From Bacteroidota bacterium (GTDB lineage: Bacteria > Bacteroidota > Bacteroidia > Bacteroidales > Lentimicrobiaceae): a stretch of 64,000 bases of DNA. The notes under the pieces were generated by a model. It ran no database searches. It was not told the DNA's origin and saw nothing but the letters and a program-made list of their open reading frames with translations. The position numbers were made by a program, and so were the translations under genes. Location of the stretch: positions 124,001 through 188,000 of the forward strand of contig WSXX01000004.1 in assembly GCA_009773515.1 (NCBI GenBank). The letters run 5' to 3'. Shown here piece after piece: positions 34,579 to 43,922 of this stretch (its first letter is position 1; each line of letters begins with the position of its first letter).

Positions 34579-37500
34579 ATGGCAAAGGATCACTTTTATA
34601 AAATGCTGATGGATGCACCCGTTGCCTGGGCAAGGCTTATGCTTAAGGCAGAGGTCGAAAAACCGGGGAAGTGTTTACTCATTACTGAAGTAAATACAAC
34701 GTTCTCAAACCTTGTTGCAAAAGATGTGAAGCAACTGATCAATGCCGATCTGTCTGAAATTTTTGAGGAATTATCAGTGCACATTATAGATTTAACAGAG
34801 AATCCCGATAAACGATTTTATTTCAAAGATCCCCTTTCTTTTTGCCCGCTCAGCTGCAAGGTTTATCCTGCAGGAGATTCAGTTTTCGACATAGTTATTG
34901 CTTTCGAAAAAGATGCACCAGCATTGCTGAAGCATGAAGAAGATTCCGATGAGCCAATGTTTGACTGCAAAAGTAAGTATAAGCAACTGTATGAATTCAT
35001 GATGCTGGGTGTTGTTTATCAGAACGCTGATGGACTGATCATCTCAGCCAACCCAGCTGCAGAAAGTATTCTTGGCCTTTCTCTTGATCAGTTGAAGGGG
35101 CGTACCTCTATTGATCCGGCCTGGGGAGCAGTGCATGAGGACGGTTCTGATTTTCCGGGTGAAGAGCATCCTGCAATGGTATCATTAAGAACCGGAAAGC
35201 CTGTAATTAATAAAATTATGGGTATTCTTAATCCAAGGGATGGGCAAACAAAATGGATTCTGGTTAATGCACACCCTGAGTTTCGCAAAGGAGAGGAAAA
35301 GCCATTCAGGGTGTTTACTACCTTTCTTGATGTAACCGAAAGTGTTGAAGCAAAAGCCATACTTCTGGAAAAAGAAGAAAAGTTCAGGGTGGCTTTTCAG
35401 CTTAGCCCTGATCTGATCAGTATTTCAAGGTACAAAGACGGCAAATATATCGATGTAAATGAGCAGTTTGTAAATCTTACAGGTTATTCCCGTGAAGAAA
35501 TTATCGGAAAAACTTCCCATGAACTGAATTTCTGGCCAAACCCTGACGACAGAAGCAGACTTATGGAAATGCTTGGTGAAAACAAGTGCACAAAAAATGT
35601 AGAATTAGAACTTAACCTTAAAGGTAACAGACCCATAACCGGACTGGTATCATTCAGTGTATTTGATATTGATGGAGAGCCACATTTACTTTCATTTATC
35701 AAGGATATTACCGAAAGAAAAAATAATCAGGAGCAGATGAAACTTTTGCTCGATCGCATCGATCTCGCCACTGAAACTGCAGGTTTTGGTGTGTGGGAAT
35801 GGGATATCACTCAAAATACCCTGGTATGGGATAAACAAATGCTGAGTTTGTACGGGCTTGACCAACACGAAACCGGTTTGACTTTTGAACAATGGCTCGC
35901 TTTTATTCACCCTGATGACCGGAATAGATTAGAAGACGTGCTTCAACAGGTACTGGATGGAAAATATAGGTTTGATACTGAATTCAGGATAATTTGTTTA
36001 GATAACACTGAAAAATATATCAGGGCAACAGGCAAAGTAATCCGCGACAATGAGGGCCATGCCTGGAAAATGATAGGTGTGAATTATGATATATCTGAAG
36101 AACGTCTTTCAAAAGCTGCGCTCCTTGATAGTCAGCAACTTTACAAGCAGGTGATATCGGCTTCTTCCGAAGGAATAATTCTTATGGCAGAAGATGGCAG
36201 GATTCTGACATGGAATTATGCGGCAGAACGGATTTTTGCTACGCCTTCTACCGATGCAGTTGGCCGGTATGTAATTAGTCTGGGTCATAGCATTTTTAAT
36301 GAAGATGGGACATATTTAAATGGAGATGAATACCCATCCATGGTAACCTTAAAAACCGGAAAGCCGGTACAGAATAAAATTCTGAAGGTGATAAACAAAG
36401 AAAATGAAACATTTCTGATTAAAGTTAACACAAATCCTCTGTTTGGATCAGATGGCGGAAATCTTTTCAGGGTGCTGATTACTTTTTCGGATATTACGGG
36501 TTTGAAAGCTGCCGAAATCAAAGCAACAAATGCCAAAGAAAAGGCAGAGGAAAAAGAAGCCATGCTTCGCGCTATCATTGAAAATGCCCCTTTCGAAATA
36601 TGGGCCCGCGATGAAAATCAGGCAGGAATTCTTGAGAATCATAAAGCTTTCAAACACTTCGGCAGTATAGTCGGAAAAATACCTGAGGACTTTGTTACTT
36701 CTGAAGAAGTATTATCGCTTTGGAAAAGCAATAATCGCCGGGTACTGGCAGGTGAAACAATTGATGATGAATGCATCTATGAGGTAAATGGTGAACGAAG
36801 AACATATCAGCAAATAATTGCCCCAATCTATAATCAGCAAAAAATTGAAGGAATTGTTGGATTTAACATTGATATTACTGAAAAAAAGAATGCAGAGAAT
36901 ACCCTTAAACTTCGAGAACAGATATTCAAAAAGGCTCAACGACTCGCTGCTTTAGGTAGCTTTGAGTACACTTTTTCTGACAATATAGGTGTTTTGTCTG
37001 AAAACCTATACAGATTATTGGGTGTTACCGGTGAAATGAGTCCGTTGAGAAATGCGCTGGAAACAGTTCGTTCCTTCATACTCGAAGATGATATTCAAGC
37101 TGCCAGAGCACAATTTTCAGATGCCCTGAACTCCCGAAAAGACATTAATACAGTTTTCCGGATAAAGAGAAGTGATGGGGCTGTGCGTTCGTTTCATGTG
37201 CGGGCAGATATAAATCCTGATGACAACGGCAATCCGTTTTCAATGACCGGTCTGGTGCAGGACATAACAGAGCGGTTGAGAGCCGAGGAAGCATTGAAGC
37301 AAAGTGAAGCGAGGCTCTCATCGTTTATGAACTATGTGCCGGCTATGATTATGATTAAAGACAGAAAATCAAGGCCTTTCTATGCAAATCATAATCTTCG
37401 TCTTCTCTTTCCTTACGAAAACTGGCATGGGAAAACACCCGCAGAGATCTTTCCGGAAATTGAAGTTGAATTTATGAAACTGAAGGACAAGGAAGCCATG

Positions 37501-38412
37501 AAATCAGGCTATGTTTCATTCGAGGATATTTGGATTGACAGAGCCGGAAACAATGTAATATGTTATGTTCAGAAGTTCAGAATCAGTATTCCGGGTGCTG
37601 ATCCTTTGCTGGGCGAAATAATTACTGACATTACTTACCGCAAAAAAGCAGAGGATGAAATCAGAAGTCTGAATGCCACACTTGAAAAGCGAATAGAGGA
37701 CAGAACTTCAGCATTGCTTGAAGCCAATAAAGAACTGGAGGCTTTTGCTTACAGTGTTTCACATGATTTACGCGCACCTTTGAGAGCTATCGACGGTTTT
37801 GCCCGGATTTTACATGAAGATTTTTACGAAAAACTGGGAGTTGAGGGTAAAAAAGTTTGTGATGTAATTCAGGATAATGCAGAGCTAATGGGACAACTTA
37901 TTGATGATCTTCTCGCATTTTCCAGAACAGGCCGGAGTGAATTGAGCTATTCACGGATCAATATGCAGAAACTGGCCAAAGCCGCTTATCTTGATGTGGC
38001 TGACCAGACTCAGCGAAACCGCATAACATTCAATTGTGAACCTCTTCCTTTTTTAATGGCCGATCATTCTCTTATGAAACAGGTATGGATTAACCTGATT
38101 TCTAATGCAGTAAAATTTACTGCCCGTGAAGAAAATCCGGTTATCACTATAAAAGGATGGACTGAGGATAATTATGGCTTTTATCAGATCAGCGATAACG
38201 GTGTTGGATTTAATATGAAATATGCCGATAAACTTTTCGGTGTTTTTCAAAGGTTGCATAAGTTTAAGGAATTTGAAGGTACCGGCGCCGGGCTCGCAAT
38301 TGTAAAAAGAATTGTTCAGAGGCACGGAGGCGAAATAAATGCAAATGCTGAAATAAACGCCGGGGCTGCTTTTGTATTTAAGCTGCCCTTTGACAAAGGT
38401 CATGTTATTTAA
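34579..38412 (+). CDS. Large soluble multi-PAS histidine kinase
   Basis: This 1277-residue protein is a sensor kinase with about seven PAS or PAS-like domains in series, at roughly 133-255, 268-385, 390-515, 520-645, 650-770, 780-905 and 910-1030. Recognisable phrases include DGLIISANPAAESILGLS, GKYIDVNEQFVNLTGYSREEI, and QDITER-type linkers between domains. The histidine-kinase core follows: HisKA with the phospho-histidine in YSVSHDLRAPLRAIDGF (about 1060) and HATPase_c with N box (LISNAVKFTA), DNGVGFN and GTGAGLAIVKRI. No membrane helix or signal peptide is evident, so it should be cytoplasmic. It ends 17 bases before the second kinase, and both probably act in one phosphorelay. The sensed signal is unknown. 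Confidence 0.92.
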   Translation: MAKDHFYKMLMDAPVAWARLMLKAEVEKPGKCLLITEVNTTFSNLVAKDVKQLINADLSEIFEELSVHIIDLTENPDKRFYFKDPLSFCPLSCKVYPAGDSVFDIVIAFEKDAPALLKHEEDSDEPMFDCKSKYKQLYEFMMLGVVYQNADGLIISANPAAESILGLSLDQLKGRTSIDPAWGAVHEDGSDFPGEEHPAMVSLRTGKPVINKIMGILNPRDGQTKWILVNAHPEFRKGEEKPFRVFTTFLDVTESVEAKAILLEKEEKFRVAFQLSPDLISISRYKDGKYIDVNEQFVNLTGYSREEIIGKTSHELNFWPNPDDRSRLMEMLGENKCTKNVELELNLKGNRPITGLVSFSVFDIDGEPHLLSFIKDITERKNNQEQMKLLLDRIDLATETAGFGVWEWDITQNTLVWDKQMLSLYGLDQHETGLTFEQWLAFIHPDDRNRLEDVLQQVLDGKYRFDTEFRIICLDNTEKYIRATGKVIRDNEGHAWKMIGVNYDISEERLSKAALLDSQQLYKQVISASSEGIILMAEDGRILTWNYAAERIFATPSTDAVGRYVISLGHSIFNEDGTYLNGDEYPSMVTLKTGKPVQNKILKVINKENETFLIKVNTNPLFGSDGGNLFRVLITFSDITGLKAAEIKATNAKEKAEEKEAMLRAIIENAPFEIWARDENQAGILENHKAFKHFGSIVGKIPEDFVTSEEVLSLWKSNNRRVLAGETIDDECIYEVNGERRTYQQIIAPIYNQQKIEGIVGFNIDITEKKNAENTLKLREQIFKKAQRLAALGSFEYTFSDNIGVLSENLYRLLGVTGEMSPLRNALETVRSFILEDDIQAARAQFSDALNSRKDINTVFRIKRSDGAVRSFHVRADINPDDNGNPFSMTGLVQDITERLRAEEALKQSEARLSSFMNYVPAMIMIKDRKSRPFYANHNLRLLFPYENWHGKTPAEIFPEIEVEFMKLKDKEAMKSGYVSFEDIWIDRAGNNVICYVQKFRISIPGADPLLGEIITDITYRKKAEDEIRSLNATLEKRIEDRTSALLEANKELEAFAYSVSHDLRAPLRAIDGFARILHEDFYEKLGVEGKKVCDVIQDNAELMGQLIDDLLAFSRTGRSELSYSRINMQKLAKAAYLDVADQTQRNRITFNCEPLPFLMADHSLMKQVWINLISNAVKFTAREENPVITIKGWTEDNYGFYQISDNGVGFNMKYADKLFGVFQRLHKFKEFEGTGAGLAIVKRIVQRHGGEINANAEINAGAAFVFKLPFDKGHVI

Positions 38413-38429
38413 CAGTCAACAACTGTACT

Positions 38430-41400
38430 ATGAAGGAAAAAATTAAGATATTGCTGGTGGAGGATATGCCTGCTGATGCTGAACTTAACATCAGAGAAGT
38501 TCAGAAAGTGCTGGATAATTGTGAGTTCATGGTTGTTGAACGCGAAGATGATTTTTTAAATGCGCTCAAAATCTTTAAGCCACATCTGATTCTTTCTGAC
38601 TACACATTGCCTGAGTTTGATGGATTGTCGGCACTCCGGCTTGCAATTGAATATGCGCCTGATGTGCCGGTTATAATGGTAACAGGCTCAATTAACGAAG
38701 ATACAGCTGTGGAATGTATGAAAGCCGGAGCTGTAAATTATGTGATCAAACAAAGCATTAAAAGGTTAGGTTCTGCCATAATACATGCTCTTGATGAACA
38801 GCAACGCAAAATAAATTACCTTAAAGCACAGGCAGATCTTGTTGAAAGCGAAAAAAGGTACAGGTCACTTTTTGAACTTTCACCGGTTGGAATTATAGTT
38901 CAGGATTCAGAAAGTAACATTGTTCATGTTAACGATACCTATTGCGCCATTTCAGGATATAGTTCCAATGAAATACTTGGAAAGAATGTTGATTTTCTGG
39001 CCGGAGCTCAGGTAACTAAAACAATAATAAATAACCGTAAGCGGATTCTCTCAGGCGAAATACTGAAACACGAAGTGGTAAATGTCAGGAAAGATGGCAC
39101 GGAAATGATTATTGAACTTTCTGAATCAGCATTTACGCTCAGCGATGGATCAACCGGAATTCTGAGTATTGCGGCTGATGTAACTGAACGAAAAAAGAAC
39201 GAACAAGAGATTAAAAAACAATACGATTTTCAGCAACGCCTGATTGATGCTATTCCAATTCCGGTCTTTTATAAAAATATGAATGGCATATACCAGGGCT
39301 GCAATATTGCTTTTGCAGAACTGATGGGTAAAAATAAAACGGAGATAATCGGCGAAACAGTTTTTGATGTTCAGCATAAAAATTATGCAGAAATTTATCA
39401 TAATGCAGACCTGCGCCTTCTTGAAACCAGCGGTATTCAGACATTCGAGGCTCCGGTGGTTGCTAAAACAGGAAGCATCAGAGAAATGATTTTCCATAAA
39501 GCAACTTATCCTGATGCCGATGGATCTAATGCCGGCATTATTGGTTCAATGACCGATATTACCGATAGAAAAGCAATTGAGAATAATCTGATTGAGAAGA
39601 ATAAAGATCTTCAGTTTTTGTCAGATTTTGCGCTTAGTCTATCATCGGTTGGCAGCGATACTGACCTGGTGAAACTTATGACTGATGAAATTAAAAACTA
39701 TTCAGGAGCAGTTCTGGCCTCTTTTTCAGCCTACAATAGTCAGGAAGATGCCCTGGTTTTGGAATGTATTTCAACAGATATCGAAAATTTAGATCAACTA
39801 GTGTCAGGCATCATCAATGATGGTACTTTCTTATTTTTCCCGGCAAATGTTGATGTGGTTAATCAGTTGCTTTCTCAATCTGTTACAATCAATACTTCTC
39901 TCAGCGAATTAACAAATGGAAAATTTACGCATGAACAAGAAACACTTTTCATTGAATTGACGGGCATTTCCAATATTGCCGCAATTTCCTTGCATTTGTC
40001 TGATGAACTTTATGGTACCCTGGTACTGGGCTTCACCAAAGATCAGAAGTCGCCTGAAATTGAATTGCTGAAATCTTACTCTTATATATCATCTGTTGCG
40101 CTGCGCAGAAAAAGAGCTGAGGAAGGACTGAAGGAAAGAGAAGAACGACTCAGAAAAGTCGTTGATTCTGCTCAGGATGCCATGATAATTATTGACGAGG
40201 AAGCAAAAGTTGTAATCTGGAATTTATCAGCCGAAAGAATGTTTGGTTATACTTTCAGCGAGGTTGAAGGAAAAGAGTTGCATAAACTGATTGTACCCGA
40301 AAAATATCACAAAGAATACCAAAAGGGTTTTGCTGCATTCTCCAGGACCGGAGAAGGAAGAGCTGTCGGAATAGTTCAGGAACTGGAAGCAATCAGGAAA
40401 GATGGAGTAACTATTCCAGTTGAAATGGCCCTTTCATCAATGAAAATTGAAAATTCGTGGTTTTCAATCAGCGCTATCCGCGACATAAGTGAGCGTAAAA
40501 AATCGCAGGAAGAGATCATAAGTAGCGAGAAACGTTATCGAGAGCTGTTTGATGCAAACAGAGATGCTCTGGCAGTTATTGGCCTCAAAGGGAATGGTAA
40601 GTTGATTCAATTACTTGAAGTAAATGATGCCGGAGCTGAAATGCTTGGGTTCTCTAAAGTAGAGATGCAAAACATTCTGATCGGGCGACTGGAAGAAGGT
40701 TTAACAAAAAGAATGATTTATGAGCGAAAGAAAGAGCTGATCTCCGGCCATAATCTCACCTTCGAAACCAGACTTCTTCATCGGACAGGAAAACAAATAT
40801 CGGTTGAAATGACCCTGAATATGGTTAACTATGATGGTAAACCAGCTGTACTCCTGATAGCTCATGATATTTCTGAAAGAAAGTATAAAGAATCATTGCA
40901 AAAACTGCAATATAATATTGCCACTGCTGCTTTAAATGCATCCGGGCTTCAGGAATTATATGAGGCTGTAAGAAACGAACTGTCTGCCTTGCTGGATACC
41001 AGCAATTTTTATATTGCATTTATCAACGAAAAAACGGGCTTGATGCATTCTCCTTTCGAAAAAGATGAGAAAGTTTTAATACCCGATTGGCCGGCTGCCA
41101 GGTCTTTGTCGGGCAGGGTTCTCAAACAGGGGAAATCCCTTATGTTTACCAAAAAGCAGATCAGCGAACTGGCCGGCTCAGGAGAAATTGATCTGATAGG
41201 CGAGCAGTCTGAAATATGGCTGGGAGCTCCCATCTTTAAGGAAAAGAAATGCATAGGTTTGATTGCAGTGCAGAATTATGAAAATGAATATGCTTTCAAT
41301 AAGGATTCAAAGTACATCATGGAACTGGCAGCTCATGAACTCGGAAACTATATTGGTCGTAAAGAGGCCGAAGAAACCAATCTGAAATTGTCAAGAGCCG

Positions 41401-42881
41401 TTGAACAGAACCCTATCGGGATTATGATAACTACCAATAACGGGGTTATTCAATATGTTAATCCCAAGTTCTGCGAAATGTCAGGCTACAGCTTATCCGA
41501 AGTAATCGGTAAAAATCCGAACATTGTAAAATCAGGTTATCATGATGAGCCATTCTATTCTGACCTGTGGCGCACCATAAAATCCGGAAAAAACTGGTAC
41601 GGCGATTTGAGAAACCGCAAAAAGGATGGAACCCTTTATTGGGAAAGTATGATTATTTCGCCTTTGGTTGATAAAAATGGAAAGGTCCTCAACTTTATTG
41701 CTGTAAGGGAAGACATCACCGGCAAAAAGCAGATGATAGAAGAGCTTAAGAATGCCAAAGAAAAAGCAGAGGAGAGCGATCGCCTTAAAACAGCTTTCCT
41801 ACAGAATATTTCTCATGAAATCCGCACTCCTCTTAATGGAATTCTCGGCTTCTCTGAATTGCTGATTCAGGAATGGACTACACCTGATGATCGTGTGGAG
41901 TACAATGATGCCATTCAGCATAGCGGAAAACGACTTATGGAAATTGTAAGCAATATCCTCGATATTTCAATTATTGAGGCAGGGCAGGTGTTGCTTTCTC
42001 CGGAAAAGTTTAATGTAAACAATTTCATTCTTGAGCTTTATAATTTTTATCAAGGACAGGCTTTGCGCAAGAATCTGAATATGAAGTATGAATTTGGCCT
42101 GCCTGCTGAAAATGCATACCTGACTGCCGACACTACACGTCTTTATCAGGTAATGAACAATCTGTTAAATAATGCACTCAAATTTACCAAAAAAGGTGAA
42201 ATTGCTTTAGGATACAAGGTTGATAAGGAATCGCTGGTGTTTTATGTGAAAGATACCGGCATAGGAATCCCCGAAGAACATTTGGCCAGAATATTCGACC
42301 GTTTTTATCAGGTTGAGCAATCCTCCACCAGAACTTACGAAGGTGCCGGGCTTGGTCTGGCCATCAGCGAAGGACTGGTTTTGGCAATGGGCGGAAAAAT
42401 CTGGTTGGAATCTGAAAAGGACAAAGGCACTGTTTTTTACTTTTCTCTTCCTGCCGGAAATCTGATCAATCTTTCAGATATTGATTCTGGTAGCAGTACT
42501 TTATCTGAAAATGATGTTATTCTTATTGCCGAAGATGATGAAACCAGCTATCGCCTGCTTATTACTTCGCTTAAAAAGTTTGGTGTGGTTGCGCTAAGGG
42601 CATACAATGGCGAAGAAGCTGTTGATCTGGTAAAAAAACACCAGCAGATCTCGTTGATATTAATGGACATTAAAATGCCGGTGATGGATGGACTTGAAGC
42701 AACAAAACTAATTAAGCAAATCAGACCTGAGCTTCCGATAATTGCCCAATCAGCTTATGCTTTTAACGAAGATATTGAAAAAGCAAAAGATGCCGGTTGC
42801 GATGACCATTTGTCCAAACCTATACTGTCAGCAAAACTCCACAAAATTCTTCTTAAGTATCTTAAAAAACAGCCTGAATAA
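38430..42881 (+). CDS. Giant hybrid histidine kinase with receiver domains at both ends
   Basis: This 1483-residue soluble protein has an N-terminal receiver domain (about 5-125; phospho-acceptor Asp in LILSDYTLPEFDG), then PAS domains (about 135-260 and 265-390), a GAF-like region (about 395-560), PAS domains (565-690, 700-820), a second GAF (830-1000), PAS (1005-1125), HisKA (H in QNISHEIRTPLNGILGF), HATPase (NNLLNNALKFT; DTGIGIP; GAGLGLAISEG) and a C-terminal receiver (Asp in LILMDIKMPVMDG). The N-terminal receiver could accept phosphate from the upstream kinase, which lacks one. The pair forms a plausible relay encoded as one operon. The output regulator is not in the window. Confidence 0.92.
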   Translation: MKEKIKILLVEDMPADAELNIREVQKVLDNCEFMVVEREDDFLNALKIFKPHLILSDYTLPEFDGLSALRLAIEYAPDVPVIMVTGSINEDTAVECMKAGAVNYVIKQSIKRLGSAIIHALDEQQRKINYLKAQADLVESEKRYRSLFELSPVGIIVQDSESNIVHVNDTYCAISGYSSNEILGKNVDFLAGAQVTKTIINNRKRILSGEILKHEVVNVRKDGTEMIIELSESAFTLSDGSTGILSIAADVTERKKNEQEIKKQYDFQQRLIDAIPIPVFYKNMNGIYQGCNIAFAELMGKNKTEIIGETVFDVQHKNYAEIYHNADLRLLETSGIQTFEAPVVAKTGSIREMIFHKATYPDADGSNAGIIGSMTDITDRKAIENNLIEKNKDLQFLSDFALSLSSVGSDTDLVKLMTDEIKNYSGAVLASFSAYNSQEDALVLECISTDIENLDQLVSGIINDGTFLFFPANVDVVNQLLSQSVTINTSLSELTNGKFTHEQETLFIELTGISNIAAISLHLSDELYGTLVLGFTKDQKSPEIELLKSYSYISSVALRRKRAEEGLKEREERLRKVVDSAQDAMIIIDEEAKVVIWNLSAERMFGYTFSEVEGKELHKLIVPEKYHKEYQKGFAAFSRTGEGRAVGIVQELEAIRKDGVTIPVEMALSSMKIENSWFSISAIRDISERKKSQEEIISSEKRYRELFDANRDALAVIGLKGNGKLIQLLEVNDAGAEMLGFSKVEMQNILIGRLEEGLTKRMIYERKKELISGHNLTFETRLLHRTGKQISVEMTLNMVNYDGKPAVLLIAHDISERKYKESLQKLQYNIATAALNASGLQELYEAVRNELSALLDTSNFYIAFINEKTGLMHSPFEKDEKVLIPDWPAARSLSGRVLKQGKSLMFTKKQISELAGSGEIDLIGEQSEIWLGAPIFKEKKCIGLIAVQNYENEYAFNKDSKYIMELAAHELGNYIGRKEAEETNLKLSRAVEQNPIGIMITTNNGVIQYVNPKFCEMSGYSLSEVIGKNPNIVKSGYHDEPFYSDLWRTIKSGKNWYGDLRNRKKDGTLYWESMIISPLVDKNGKVLNFIAVREDITGKKQMIEELKNAKEKAEESDRLKTAFLQNISHEIRTPLNGILGFSELLIQEWTTPDDRVEYNDAIQHSGKRLMEIVSNILDISIIEAGQVLLSPEKFNVNNFILELYNFYQGQALRKNLNMKYEFGLPAENAYLTADTTRLYQVMNNLLNNALKFTKKGEIALGYKVDKESLVFYVKDTGIGIPEEHLARIFDRFYQVEQSSTRTYEGAGLGLAISEGLVLAMGGKIWLESEKDKGTVFYFSLPAGNLINLSDIDSGSSTLSENDVILIAEDDETSYRLLITSLKKFGVVALRAYNGEEAVDLVKKHQQISLILMDIKMPVMDGLEATKLIKQIRPELPIIAQSAYAFNEDIEKAKDAGCDDHLSKPILSAKLHKILLKYLKKQPE

Positions 42882-43073
42882 GAACCACAGAAGTGTAAGT
42901 GGCATGTCTTGCAGGCGACAAAGTGTGGAATTTGCATAAATTAGTTTATAGCACACGGATCTCATCTGAAGCCGAGACACGGTAACACAGATTCGACGGA
43001 TTTCCACAGATAAGATTGGAAATCAGTGAAAATCTGGTGTGTTAATTAACTAATTGTATAAACCAATTTTTTT

Positions 43074-43652
43074 ATGAAAACAACCATTTTAAAACTTGTC
43101 ATTGTTTCTTTACTCTTGGCGATGCAATCGTGTTCGCCAATGACGAAGATGATTTTAAAGATTTCAGGAGAATATAAAAATCCCCAAATTGAAGATTCTT
43201 TAAGTGTTCTGACTTATTGCAAAGAAAAGCAAGTCAATTACGATCAATTATGGATGATTAAGTCAAAAGAAAATTATAAAGTTCTTGCTAAGGATGGCGG
43301 GCTTGGAGTTCCGGATGTTTTGATTTTCAACAATAAAAAGAACCCTGTAACGAATGAAATACAAACAGAGTGCAGTTGGGCTCTGGCTGGTATTGTCTAC
43401 GACACAAATGCAATTATTATTGAGACGGGAGATTCTACCCTTTTCTATAAAATTATGGACAATTTTGTGTTGGTTGATGACCGCACTCTTATTGATTCAC
43501 CTGACTTTTATATTATAGGCAAATGGGCTAAATTCTTGCCAAAATTGTCTCATTCACTGTTTGAAACAATTAACGAACAGAAAGCCTCAAGTAATATAAA
43601 AGTTAAACATATATTGTTAAACGTTGACTACCAGAAGGATTGGTATGATTAG
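43074..43652 (+). CDS. Predicted lipoprotein of unknown function
   Basis: This 192-residue protein starts with a lipoprotein signal (KLVIVSLLLAMQSC, lipid cysteine near residue 20). The body contains conserved-looking WMIKSKENYKVLAKDGG, GVPDVLIFNN and a central GDSTLFYKIMDNFVLVDD. I do not recognise a family; it may be one of the uncharacterised Bacteroidota lipoproteins. It stands alone between the kinase operon and the convergent repeat-protein gene. AT-rich composition contrasts mildly with its neighbours. Confidence 0.75.
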   Translation: MKTTILKLVIVSLLLAMQSCSPMTKMILKISGEYKNPQIEDSLSVLTYCKEKQVNYDQLWMIKSKENYKVLAKDGGLGVPDVLIFNNKKNPVTNEIQTECSWALAGIVYDTNAIIIETGDSTLFYKIMDNFVLVDDRTLIDSPDFYIIGKWAKFLPKLSHSLFETINEQKASSNIKVKHILLNVDYQKDWYD

Positions 43653-43857
43653 TTCCCATTGGTAATGGGTTTGGGAAAATGTAATTGAAGAAAATTTAGG
43701 ATCACGGCAAATAAAGATTCTCTGATCTTGTTTTACAATAAGCCTGGATAAAGCGCAAATCAAATATGATATGTATTTGGTATTAAACATTTTAAATAGA
43801 AGACCTGATAATTCGAAAGCATGACCGCCTTTGGAAGAAAGACTTGATGGTTCAGAT

Positions 43858-43897
43858 AAAAAAAGACCTAACAAGTCGAAAGAAGACTTGTTAGGTC
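43858..43897 (-). terminator. Intrinsic terminator for the large T9SS protein
   Basis: Perfect 13-bp arms GACCTAACAAGTC (43865-43877) and GACTTGTTAGGTC (43885-43897) with a 7-base loop. On the minus strand the hairpin is followed by seven T (43858-43864 as A on plus). It lies 26 bases beyond the stop of the 43923-48668 gene. Confidence 0.9.
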
Positions 43898-43922
43898 AGA
43901 TTAAAATCCAATTTAAAACTTA

